12,952 bases of DNA from JAQICJ01 sp041686345 (GCA_041686345.1 JAWLEA010000100.1:1-12952); one strand, 5' to 3'. Numbered from the stretch's first letter, positions 1 to 6,656 are shown. Notes: generated by a model not told the origin, from the sequence alone. A program made the numbers and translations.

Positions 1-93
1 AGTTTTTTCCAAACATTGTAAGCTTTGTTTTTGCAGAATGATTTCTGGAAATTTGAGCAACTATCACTGTTTGTTGAGAAAAAGGAGATTTAT

Positions 94-2259
94 ATGTTTT
101 TGTTCAACAGAATAATTTTGTTGAAAACTGTATTATTTTCTTTGGTTTTAATATCTTGTAATGGAAGTGGGGAAAAAAATAATACTGACAAAACTACACC
201 TGGCTCTGTACCCAAATTACCTGCATCACGAGTTCAATTGCAAAAATCATATTCTGAGCCTTTTTACTTCGATAAAAACAAACAGTTGCAGCCATTTCTT
301 GAAGAATTTGAATTGAAGTTGTTATTCAGTGATGCTTCTGATGAGTTAGAAAATTTATTTCGTTATTATTACACAAAAGTAGAGGGGTCCAAGCCAAGAA
401 GACATGCTTATTACGATCCTGCTTCGGTGAAAAAATATCGAAAGAAATTTGGGTTGCAAAGCCAGATTAAAAGCTTTGTTCCTGTGGATATGCAGAATAT
501 TTTGCTTAAAACAAAAGTAAAGGGAGAAATTCTGCTTGCCTTTAAAAAGCACAATGAACAACCTCTCTATAAAAAGAAATCTCTTCCTGAAAACACAAGC
601 AAATCTTCCAAAATCCAAAAAAATAGTTCAAGTGGGGACAACAGTTTGAATCATAAATCTGGATTTATTAAATTGAATCATTTTGCCAACCCGCAAAAGT
701 CGGTCACTGTGAACAAAACCAATGGAAAGTCGGTCACCGTGAAGAAATACAAAAAAAAGTCGGGTGCCGCGAGGGTATATAGTAAAAAGCCTGTAATCAG
801 TGTTTATCCGGACAAAAGCAAGGAAATCAATTTTGATGTATTATCTCATCTGGCCAAAGAAGATGGTTATTTGCTGTTTAGAGTCAAAAATAAAAAGGAA
901 TTTGCCGAAAATCTGAAAAAAGGAGTCCTGGGTGAATTTAAATCTGAGAAGTGGGGGGGAGTATTTTTGTCGAACCATAAAACCAAACAAGAAGTATTTC
1001 TTTACCAGAAAGGCAATTTGTGCCTTCTCAGTTATAATCTGGATAATATTCAATATTATCATGCAGCTCTTGGCAAATATCTGGACAGTAAAGACAAAAA
1101 AACTTTTTTTGGTATTAATTCCACAAAAATAACAACTGTAATAAAACCCTATCTTGAATTAGTTAATAGAAAAATTGGTAAATTGAATATTCTTTTCAGA
1201 CAATATAATATTTTTATTTCAGCCAAAAAGGGTGAGATAGCTTTTAAAAGTCTTGATCACGACGTCTACGAAATTATTTGCGATCTTTTTTCTGACTCAG
1301 TGGAAAAATTAAATTCACACGGTGAAAAGATCAAGACACTTCCTAAATATGTGCCAGAGGAAAGTTCTGGTTTTATAGTTGATAAAACCAATTGGGATCC
1401 TTTTGTGAATAAAACTAAGAAATTTTATAAGTTAATGAAAAGAGTAAAAGCAAGTGGAAGTTTGGACAAGAAAAAACAAGCCACGCTAGATATTCTTATA
1501 GAAATATTGAATGATTCTTATGGAATATTAAAAACATGGAATGGAAGTACAGTTTTTTCTGTACATGAGATTGCAAATGAAAATCTGGCAGGGGGAATTC
1601 TGGGAGTAAAAAATAAACAAAAGCCCGCTAAATTAATAGAAAATTTAAAGAATTTCTTTACCCATATTAATCCTGTCAGGTTGAAAAAAAAGTTAAAAGG
1701 TATAAACTCAGTGTGGCAAAATAGAATAAGCAATTCCTTGATAATCAAAACTAAAAAACTGAAATACAAAGGGAAAAAGGGATTTTTGTTGAGTCTCAAT
1801 TTTAAAAAGACAAAAAAGAAATCAACAGACCTTTATCATCTGATTATTAATCAGGTTATCGGTAACAACATCAAGATAGCATTTTTGCCAGGCAAGAATG
1901 AAGTGCTTTTTGCAATTGGCAAGAACTGGAAAAAGGAAATGAAAAGATTGTGGAATCCGGGAAAATCATTGAAATTGCATTCTATATTTGCTTTGCACAA
2001 GCACAGTTCTCATGCAACCGGAATCAACATCTATAAATTGGGAAAACAAATTTCCCCTTTGTTGAAAAGCAATAAAAAGCTTAAAAATAACGAGAAAGTT
2101 AAAAATCTTGTAAGTAAACTTGAAGTAATGAAATACGGCAAGAAGAAGAAAATGTGGGCAATATTCAATGCAAGTGTTCCTGAAAAGAACGGACAAGAAG
2201 CAAAACTGAAAATGAGTTTAAAATTCTCCCGAAGATTTTCCTTTTTATCCAGATACTGA
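94..2259 (+). CDS. Large lysine-rich lipoprotein of unknown function
   Basis: The start is placed at ATG 94 because AAGGAG lies at 82-87 and the protein then begins with a lipoprotein signal peptide: basic/hydrophobic residues 1-18 and a lipobox LISC with the lipidated Cys at residue 22. An in-frame ATG at 25 has no such support. The mature protein (721 residues in all) is rich in Lys, Asn and Ser and has no further clear membrane span, so it is probably anchored on the periplasmic face or outer membrane. Residues 202-231 are three degenerate ten-residue repeats (KSVTV-type). The later part alternates hydrophobic strands and amphipathic helices (for example YLLFRVKNKKEF, GGILGVKNKQ), loosely reminiscent of DUF3352-type proteins; that resemblance is weak. 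I do not recognise the family. Codon use is AT-rich. Repeat R1 starts 23 bases after the stop codon. Confidence 0.85.
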   Translation: MFLFNRIILLKTVLFSLVLISCNGSGEKNNTDKTTPGSVPKLPASRVQLQKSYSEPFYFDKNKQLQPFLEEFELKLLFSDASDELENLFRYYYTKVEGSKPRRHAYYDPASVKKYRKKFGLQSQIKSFVPVDMQNILLKTKVKGEILLAFKKHNEQPLYKKKSLPENTSKSSKIQKNSSSGDNSLNHKSGFIKLNHFANPQKSVTVNKTNGKSVTVKKYKKKSGAARVYSKKPVISVYPDKSKEINFDVLSHLAKEDGYLLFRVKNKKEFAENLKKGVLGEFKSEKWGGVFLSNHKTKQEVFLYQKGNLCLLSYNLDNIQYYHAALGKYLDSKDKKTFFGINSTKITTVIKPYLELVNRKIGKLNILFRQYNIFISAKKGEIAFKSLDHDVYEIICDLFSDSVEKLNSHGEKIKTLPKYVPEESSGFIVDKTNWDPFVNKTKKFYKLMKRVKASGSLDKKKQATLDILIEILNDSYGILKTWNGSTVFSVHEIANENLAGGILGVKNKQKPAKLIENLKNFFTHINPVRLKKKLKGINSVWQNRISNSLIIKTKKLKYKGKKGFLLSLNFKKTKKKSTDLYHLIINQVIGNNIKIAFLPGKNEVLFAIGKNWKKEMKRLWNPGKSLKLHSIFALHKHSSHATGINIYKLGKQISPLLKSNKKLKNNEKVKNLVSKLEVMKYGKKKKMWAIFNASVPEKNGQEAKLKMSLKFSRRFSFLSRY
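696..785 (+). repeat. Three tandem 30-bp degenerate repeats inside the lipoprotein gene
   Basis: AAAGTCGG recurs at 696, 726 and 756 with exact 30-bp spacing. The first two units share AAAGTCGGTCAC and differ little afterwards; the third is more diverged (AAAGTCGGGTGCCG). The unit length keeps the reading frame and encodes ten-residue repeats beginning KSV, KSV and KSG. Confidence 0.75.
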
Positions 2260-2282
2260 GTGGATTTGTGTCCCGGTTAGAC

Positions 2283-2441
2283 TAGTTCCCGTTCCGAAAA
2301 TGGATGTCATCGTCTGGCCACGGAAATTGAATTAATCTGCTTCGTCATAACTTCTTGAAATAGTGGCAACTTGTAGTTTCTCCGCGCATCTGAGGCAATT
2401 TTCTCATTCAGCCAAAAACCCCACTTCTGGGATGGGAACTA
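2283..2441 (+). repeat. R1: full-length palindromic repeat element
   Basis: This is a 155-bp element (2285-2439) with terminal arms GTTCCCGTTCC and GGGATGGGAAC, flanked by TA on both sides. Its interior matches R2 directly and R5 in reverse complement, including the segments GGATGTCATCGTCTGGCC, CATCTGAGGCAA and CATTCAGCCAAAAACCCC. Inner segments also pair with each other, so the whole unit can fold back. It lies between the stop codon of the lipoprotein gene (2259) and the -35 box of the histidine kinase promoter (2450), ending only 8 bases before the latter. Flanking hexamers are AGACTA (left) and TATTTA (right), so only TA is duplicated here. Confidence 0.85.
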
Positions 2442-2449
2442 TTTATAAC

Positions 2450-2478
2450 TTGAATTGATTGAATATACTCGGTACAAT
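2450..2478 (+). promoter_or_regulatory. Predicted sigma-70-type promoter of the histidine kinase operon
   Basis: TTGAAT (2450-2455) and TACAAT (2473-2478) are separated by 17 bases. Both hexamers are close to consensus, and the sequence is conserved at 4477-4505 before argB. The spacer holds an imperfect palindrome GAATATACTC, which is perfect in the argB copy. Confidence 0.75.
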
Positions 2479-2494
2479 ATTTTTAGTTTGGAAT

Positions 2495-2541
2495 AAGGCT
2501 TTTTTGGGGTTTATTTATTTGCCAAAAAAGCCTTTTTTTTT
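2495..2541 (+). terminator. Intrinsic terminator-like hairpin in the histidine kinase leader
   Basis: AAGGCTTTTTTGG (2495-2507) pairs perfectly with CCAAAAAAGCCTT (2522-2534) over 13 bp around a 14-base loop, and a run of nine T occupies 2533-2541. It lies between the predicted promoter and the start codon at 2575, so it would stop transcription early unless bypassed. It could act as an attenuator or end a short RNA of roughly 50 nt. It cannot be the terminator of the upstream lipoprotein gene alone, because the promoter lies between them. Confidence 0.75.
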
Positions 2542-2574
2542 GGTGATTAATCCGGGTTTGAAGGAGAAGATCAG

Positions 2575-3723
2575 ATGCGACTTTACGATTTTATTTTGAC
2601 AAATAGTGAGCAGATCCTCAATGAATGGGAAAAGTTCGCGCATAGTTGTACGCCGGCGAGCAACACCATGGACGTGAAGGCACTTGGCGATCACGCGAAA
2701 GAAATGCTGATGGTGATTGTAGCGGATCTCAAGACTTACCAAGGCAAATTCCAGCAGTCGGAAAAGTCAAAAGGCCACGCACCGCATACTGACAAATTAG
2801 AAATGACGGCAGCCGAAAAGCACGGGTTGGAACGGGCAGCGAGTGGGTTTACCGTGGTGCAGATGATGTCTGAGTACCGTGCCCTGCGGGCCAGTGTGCT
2901 TCGATTGTGGACCCGGGAGTGTGGTGAGCAGAAATCCGCCGACCTCAAGGACTTGACGCGATTCAACGAAGCTATCGACCAGGCGCTCGCGGAATCGGTA
3001 GCCGAGTTTACTGAAAAGGTCGAGAACGCGAAGGAGATGTTCCTTGCCATCCTCGGGCACGATCTTCGCAATCCACTAGGGGCAATCCTCACCACGGCTG
3101 AGTTTATGAGCGACTCCGGCGAGATGAACCGCAACCTGACATTGCAGATCGCCGATTGCGCGAAGCGAGCGACCCAGATGGTCGGTGACCTCTTGGACTT
3201 CACCCGGAGTCGTCTCGGCGGGGGCATTCCGATTAATCCATCTGAAGTTGAATTAAGAAAGGTTGTGCATGAGGTGGTCAACGAGGTCCTGGCTGCGTAC
3301 CCCAACCGGAAGATCGAGGTAAATGCGGGCGAGGAACAGAGCGGTCAGTGGGATGCAGCGCGTATCAGTCAAGCCCTTACCAATCTGGTGGGCAACGCCA
3401 TTGAGCACGGTGCCTCGGGGACTGTGGCAAGTGTGGAGCTTAGCGGCGGGGAAAAGGAAGTGGCAATCATGATCCATAACCATGGCGCTCCCATTCCGGC
3501 GGATCGGCTCAATGGTATTTTCAATCCGATGAAGCACAGCACGACGGCCCCTAAGTCCTCAACCCATGGTCCAAATGGAAACCTCGGCCTGGGACTCTAC
3601 ATCGCCGAACGCATAGTGCATGCACACGACGGGCGGATCGTAGTGGAGTCTTCAGAGAAACAGGGAACCACCTTCACAGTCTATCTCCCTCGGGGGACTA
3701 AGAATGAAAGAGAGACTTTATGA
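2575..3723 (+). CDS. Soluble sensor histidine kinase with RsbRD-like N-terminal domain
   Basis: This is a two-component sensor kinase of 382 residues. AAGGAG at 2561-2566 supports the ATG. Residues about 5-145 are a helical region like the RsbRD N-terminal domain. The HisKA H-box is GHDLRNPL with the phosphoacceptor His162. The ATPase domain has the N-box QALTNLVGNAIEH (Asn270, Asn274), a G1-like HNHGAPIP (301-308, where the usual Asp-containing motif is altered), and a G2 region with LGLGLYIAERIVHAHDG (337-353), ending GTTFTVYLP. No membrane segment is visible, so it should be cytoplasmic. No response regulator lies beside it in this window. The stop overlaps the start of the next gene by ATGA, implying translational coupling. 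G+C is far higher than in neighbours (34 of 60 in 3061-3120 against 15 of 60 in 4681-4740), which suggests transfer from a GC-richer donor. The input signal is unknown. Confidence 0.9.
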   Translation: MRLYDFILTNSEQILNEWEKFAHSCTPASNTMDVKALGDHAKEMLMVIVADLKTYQGKFQQSEKSKGHAPHTDKLEMTAAEKHGLERAASGFTVVQMMSEYRALRASVLRLWTRECGEQKSADLKDLTRFNEAIDQALAESVAEFTEKVENAKEMFLAILGHDLRNPLGAILTTAEFMSDSGEMNRNLTLQIADCAKRATQMVGDLLDFTRSRLGGGIPINPSEVELRKVVHEVVNEVLAAYPNRKIEVNAGEEQSGQWDAARISQALTNLVGNAIEHGASGTVASVELSGGEKEVAIMIHNHGAPIPADRLNGIFNPMKHSTTAPKSSTHGPNGNLGLGLYIAERIVHAHDGRIVVESSEKQGTTFTVYLPRGTKNERETL

Positions 3724-3947
3724 AACGTAAAACTATGCTGAAGATTCTAAACCCAATTCTCGGTGTCTTATTGTTGAATCAGGTGTTGACCGGTATTTTT
3801 CATGGGGTTCTTCCACACTTAGCATTTGAGATTATGCACAAGGGCGGGGGAAGCTTCTTCGGCATTGCCGCCATACTACACGTGATCTTGAATTGGAGCT
3901 GGGTGAAAGCAAACTTCTTAAAGTCCCTCACAACAGACAAGTCGTAG
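3720..3947 (+). CDS. Small DUF4405-like membrane protein
   Basis: This 75-residue protein starts within the stop of the kinase gene (ATGA at 3720-3723). It has two hydrophobic segments, about residues 9-35 and 45-63, and ends with a hydrophilic tail. The ILHVILNWSWVKAN stretch matches the His-x(3)-Asn-Trp style of the DUF4405 family, small proteins related in appearance to haem-binding cytochrome b-type helices. Visible histidines are 28, 33, 40 and 54; His28 and His54 lie in different predicted helices and could form a ligand pair, which is inference. The coupling to a kinase that lacks membrane segments suggests it may supply the membrane-located sensing or anchoring part, but nothing in the sequence proves this. 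A later ATG at 3735 is a possible alternative start. Confidence 0.75.
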   Translation: MKRKTMLKILNPILGVLLLNQVLTGIFHGVLPHLAFEIMHKGGGSFFGIAAILHVILNWSWVKANFLKSLTTDKS

Positions 3948-4078
3948 ATGCTGGATGGACAAAATAACATATCGAACAAAGAATGCACTCAGATGGGGTG
4001 TTCTTCTGTCGCTCAATACCATGTCGGTGATGGCCAGCGTTGGTTAGTAATAATACAGGTGGGGACATGATAGACTTA
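3948..4078. other. Intergenic stretch after the kinase operon, no recognised feature
   Basis: About 130 bases between the DUF4405-like gene and repeat fragment R3. I see no gene, tRNA or terminator here. It was inspected for an integron attC site and does not contain a convincing pair of GTTRRRY/RYYYAAC core sites. It may be part of the segment transferred with the kinase operon. Confidence 0.5.
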
Positions 4079-4138
4079 CATGCATCTCAATCCAACTTCT
4101 TCCCCAGTGTTGAATCCCACATTCTGGGATGGGAACTA
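4079..4138 (+). repeat. R3: right-end fragment of the palindromic repeat
   Basis: From GCATCT to GGGATGGGAAC this stretch aligns with the right-hand 55-60 bases of R2 (both have CAACTTCTT or AAACTTCTT, CCCAG, then CCAC(A)TTCTGGGATGGG). The left two thirds are missing or unrecognisable. Its right arm (4126-4136) directly abuts the flanking hexamer TATCTA (4137-4142), which is also the left flank of R2, so the two copies sit head to tail. Confidence 0.7.
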
Positions 4139-4309
4139 TCTAGTTTCCATCCCAAAAAAAAGGTCATCGCCTGAACGCGGAATTTTACCTCATCTGCTTT
4201 GTCGTAACTGCTTGAAATAGTGTTAACTATGTCGGCGCAGTTACTCCGCGCATCTGAGGCAAACTTCTTTCCCAGATAATAATACCACTTCTGGGATGGG
4301 AACTATCTA
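4137..4309 (+). repeat. R2: full-length palindromic repeat element
   Basis: The 161-bp body (4143-4303) begins GTTTCCATCCC and ends GGGATGGGAAC. The hexamer TATCTA occurs on both sides in direct orientation (4137-4142 and 4304-4309). The interior can fold back: TACCTCATCTGC with GCGCATCTGAGGC, and GTAACTGC with GCAGTTAC. It has the same orientation as R1 and R4 and the opposite orientation to R5. It occupies the gap between the kinase operon and the arginine operon. Confidence 0.85.
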
Positions 4310-4323
4310 GCGCGAGATTCGGT

Positions 4324-4363
4324 CACTGAAAATTCAGTAAGTTTACTGTTTCTGAAATCAGTG
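4324..4363. promoter_or_regulatory. Nested inverted repeats upstream of the argB promoter, possible operator
   Basis: CACTGA (4324-4329) pairs with TCAGTG (4358-4363), and inside them CAGTAA (4335-4340) pairs with TTACTG (4343-4348) to make the 14-bp palindrome CAGTAAGTTTACTG. It lies about 115 bases upstream of the predicted -35 box and immediately after R2. No T-run follows, so it is not an intrinsic terminator. A protein-binding site or a small stem-loop is possible; function unknown. Confidence 0.4.
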
Positions 4364-4476
4364 AAACAATCGGCTAATCTGTTATATTTCATGTACAGGG
4401 TAAATCTTAGCCAAAGGCAAAATTCCACGATAAGAAGTAAATTTCTCCACCATCAAATCTTTAAACGATTTTATAC

Positions 4477-4505
4477 TTGAATTTATTGAATATATTCGTT
4501 ACTGT
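4477..4505 (+). promoter_or_regulatory. Predicted promoter of the argBDCJ operon
   Basis: TTGAAT (4477-4482) and TACTGT (4500-4505) are separated by 17 bases, as in the kinase promoter, but the -10 is weaker. The spacer holds the perfect 10-bp palindrome GAATATATTC (4488-4497). This resembles ARG-box half sites only superficially and also occurs, imperfectly, in the kinase promoter, so I do not call it an ArgR site. Confidence 0.6.
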
Positions 4506-4520
4506 CCCTTAGTTTCGAAT

Positions 4521-4598
4521 AAGGCTTTTTTGGTATTTTGTTGTGTCACAAACCTTTATATTATAAAAGGATCTGCCGAAAAAGTCCTTTGTTTTTTT
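4521..4598 (+). terminator. Terminator-like hairpin in the argB leader
   Basis: AAGGCTTTTTTGG (4521-4533) can pair with CCGAAAAAGTCCTT (4576-4589) with one bulge and a G-U pair, followed by TTTGTTTTTTT up to 4598. The long loop contains its own small stem (CCTTTATA with TATAAAAGG, about 4553-4570). Position and sequence correspond to the perfect hairpin in the kinase leader. It sits between promoter and start codon, so premature termination or attenuation is plausible. No obvious short Arg-rich leader peptide was noticed. Confidence 0.6.
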
Positions 4599-4642
4599 GG
4601 GGAGAAATCCGGGTCAAACGTTGTGAACAAAAAAAAGGAAAT

Positions 4643-5464
4643 ATGAAAAAACAAACAATTCTATTTAAATATGGCGGCAATGCCATGACAAATAATTCTT
4701 TGAAGAAACAAGTATTAGAAAATATTTTAACTTTGAAGACAAAAGGTTTTAACATTATTGTTTCGCATGGAGGAGGTCCATTCATAAAAAATATTTTAGA
4801 ACAGGTCGGAGTTGAATCTGAATTTATTGATGGTCAACGAGTAACTACACCCAAAGCTTTTAATTATATTGAAATGGTCTTAAAAGGACAAGTGAATAGC
4901 GATCTGGTAAATACGATAAATACTTTAGGAGGTAAAGCAGTTGGTTTGTCAGGAAAAGACGGACAAACTGTAATTGCCGAAAAGCGTCTACACAAAAAAG
5001 TTGTTGACGGAAAAGAAGAAATTGTGGATTTAGGACAGGTTGGCAATATTGCAAAAGTTGACAGAAAACTTATTGACTCTTTGTTTGAAAATGATTATTT
5101 ACCTGTAATAGCTTGTATTGCTGCAGATGAAGATGGTGTGGGTTATAATATTAACGGCGACACATTTGCCGGAACGATTGCCGGCGCACTTAATGTCGAC
5201 CAGTTTATTGTTTTAACAGATGTAGACGGCTTGTTGATGGATAAAGAAAATCCTGATTCAATTATTAGAAATCTTAATTTTAATGAAATTAAAAAATTAA
5301 AATCTGATGGAATTATTCAAGGTGGTATGATTCCTAAAATTGATGCTTGTGAGAATGCTATAAATAAAGGTGCTAAATCAGCAAAAATCATCAATGGCAC
5401 AAAACCTGATCAAATTTTATCAATAGAAGAGAATAAATTTGGAACTTTAATAAAAAAAGTATGA
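4643..5464 (+). CDS. argB: N-acetylglutamate kinase
   Basis: ArgB phosphorylates N-acetyl-L-glutamate with ATP, the second step of arginine synthesis, in the cytoplasm. The 273-residue protein has the amino-acid-kinase fold signatures: FKYGGNAM (8-15, Lys9), SHGGGP (41-46), the substrate-binding Arg in GQRVT (Arg66), NINGDT (169-174), LTDVDGL (191-197) and GGMIPKI with Lys232. The start at 4643 matches the family beginning; the frame stays open upstream to 4538, but that stretch covers the leader hairpin and is unlikely to be coded. The GGA element is only a few bases from the ATG, an unusually short spacing. The protein starts almost directly at the first beta strand, so it lacks the N-terminal helix typical of arginine-inhibited hexameric enzymes. 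It is the first gene of the operon, with four bases to argD. Confidence 0.95.
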   Translation: MKKQTILFKYGGNAMTNNSLKKQVLENILTLKTKGFNIIVSHGGGPFIKNILEQVGVESEFIDGQRVTTPKAFNYIEMVLKGQVNSDLVNTINTLGGKAVGLSGKDGQTVIAEKRLHKKVVDGKEEIVDLGQVGNIAKVDRKLIDSLFENDYLPVIACIAADEDGVGYNINGDTFAGTIAGALNVDQFIVLTDVDGLLMDKENPDSIIRNLNFNEIKKLKSDGIIQGGMIPKIDACENAINKGAKSAKIINGTKPDQILSIEENKFGTLIKKV

Positions 5465-5468
5465 TATT

Positions 5469-6656
5469 ATGGATATGACAAACAACAAATATTTAGAATT
5501 AGACAAACAACATTATCTGCAAACATTCGTTCGCTACCCTGTCACTTTAGATTACGGCAATGGTAGTCATGTCTGGGATGTAGAAGGAAAAGAGTATATT
5601 GATGCCTTAGCAGGGATAGCTGTAAATGTGCTTGGACATAACCACCCCAAACTGGTAAAGGCAATACAAGAGCAGGTAAGTAAGTTAATTCATATCTCAA
5701 ATTTCTATTTGAGTAAACCTCAGGTCGAACTTTCACAAAAATTGGTAAAACTATCCGGTTTAGAGAGGGTGTTTTTTTCCAATAGTGGAGCTGAATCTAT
5801 AGAAGGTGCAATAAAACTTGCACGAAAATATGCGCACAGCATTGGCAGGGGCGGAGAAACAATTTCTTTTAAAGGCTCTTTTCACGGACGTACATTAGCT
5901 ACCATTGCTGCTACCGGAAAAAAACAAATGCAAAAAGGATTTGAACCCATCCCTGCTGGATTTAAGACAATACCCTTTAATGATATTAAAGCGGCAAAGG
6001 AAATAGCCTCTAAAGAAACAGCAGCCTTTTTAATTGAACCTATTCAAGGTGAAGGTGGTATTAATCTTGTCAACCAAGATTTTATTAAAGAACTACAAAG
6101 TTTTTGTAATGAACAAAATATTGTTTTAATTTTCGATGAAATTCAATGTGGTATTGGACGAACTGGAAAAATGTTTGCGCATGAACATTTTGGTGTAAAG
6201 CCTGATATTATGACGCTGGCAAAAGCTTTGGGCGGTGGTGTTCCAATGGGAGCAATATTATCCAACGAAAAAGTCAGCACTGCTATTGAATTTGGTGATC
6301 ATGGTACTACGTTTGGTGGAAATCCTTTAGCTTGCGCTGCTGGTTTGGCTGTATTAGATATTATTGAGGATGAAAATTTATTAACTCAGGTGAGTGAAAA
6401 AGAACAATGGTTAAAAAATCAAATAACTAAATTAAACTTGCCGGGTTTTAAGGAAATAAGAGGGAAAGGTTTAATGATAGGTATTGAATTTGATTTTGAA
6501 ACAAAGCCATTGGTTGCTAAAATGCTTGAAAAAGGTGTATTGGCAAATGCTACGGCAGATAATGTCTTACGCTTAGTACCTGCATTAAATATTAAAATTC
6601 AGGATCTAGAAAAAGTAATTGAAGTACTAACAGAATCAATAGAAGAGATAAAATGA
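5469..6656 (+). CDS. argD: Acetylornithine aminotransferase
   Basis: This PLP enzyme converts N-acetylglutamate semialdehyde and glutamate to N-acetylornithine and 2-oxoglutarate. Its 395 residues are normal for class-III aminotransferases. Visible motifs are FFSNSGAESIEGAIKLARKY (102-121), GSFHGRTLA (136-144), LIEPIQGEGG (188-197), the cofactor-binding Asp223 in IFDEIQCGIGRTG, the Schiff-base Lys252 in TLAKALGGGVPMGAI, and GTTFGGNPLACAA. All key residues are present. The gene starts four bases after argB, with a second in-frame ATG at 5475; no strong ribosome binding site is visible, so translation probably depends on coupling. It overlaps argC by four bases (ATGA). Succinyl-diaminopimelate aminotransferase activity is a common second role of the family. 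Confidence 0.95.
   Translation: MDMTNNKYLELDKQHYLQTFVRYPVTLDYGNGSHVWDVEGKEYIDALAGIAVNVLGHNHPKLVKAIQEQVSKLIHISNFYLSKPQVELSQKLVKLSGLERVFFSNSGAESIEGAIKLARKYAHSIGRGGETISFKGSFHGRTLATIAATGKKQMQKGFEPIPAGFKTIPFNDIKAAKEIASKETAAFLIEPIQGEGGINLVNQDFIKELQSFCNEQNIVLIFDEIQCGIGRTGKMFAHEHFGVKPDIMTLAKALGGGVPMGAILSNEKVSTAIEFGDHGTTFGGNPLACAAGLAVLDIIEDENLLTQVSEKEQWLKNQITKLNLPGFKEIRGKGLMIGIEFDFETKPLVAKMLEKGVLANATADNVLRLVPALNIKIQDLEKVIEVLTESIEEIK

Larger units (their letters stand above)
2444..2557 (+). repeat. PT1: promoter-leader-terminator block, homologous to PT2 before argB
   Basis: This block aligns with 4471-4614. Shared parts, in order: ACTTGAATT, ATTGAATATA, TCG and TAC; then TTAGTTT, GAATAAGGCTTTTTTGG, a T-run followed by GG, and AATCCGGGT (2549-2557). 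The match stops before the ribosome binding site of the downstream gene. Because the two downstream genes are unrelated, the block must have been duplicated or recruited as a unit. Confidence 0.85.
4471..4614 (+). repeat. PT2: promoter-leader-terminator block, homologous to PT1
   Basis: This is the second copy of the block seen before the histidine kinase gene. Identity is strongest from ACTTGAATT to AAGGCTTTTTTGG (4476-4533) and returns at the T-run and AATCCGGGT (4606-4614). The hairpin loop region is about 30 bases longer here than in PT1. The 4310-4470 stretch upstream, between R2 and this block, holds only the nested inverted repeats. Confidence 0.85.

Noticed and set aside
25..93. Upstream in-frame start for the first lipoprotein
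   Set aside because: It would bury the lipoprotein signal peptide 23 residues inside the protein; AAGGAG fits the ATG at 94.
2736..3305. Minus-strand open frame of 189 codons opposite the kinase gene
   Set aside because: It is a GC-rich shadow of the kinase coding frame; the + strand frame has full kinase motifs and a ribosome binding site.
3948..4078. Possible integron attC site behind the GC-rich kinase operon
   Set aside because: GTTAGTA and GTTGGTT near 4035-4045 do not fit GTTRRRY, no matching RYYYAAC partner forms the expected stem, and no integrase gene is in the window.
4477..4505. ArgR operator in the argB promoter (GAATATATTC palindrome)
   Set aside because: The palindrome is shorter than a standard ARG box and an imperfect version sits at the same place in the unrelated kinase promoter, so it belongs to the shared block rather than to arginine control.
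4538..4642. Upstream in-frame extension of ArgB
   Set aside because: The stretch overlaps the leader hairpin and T-run and encodes no helix resembling the known N-terminal extension.
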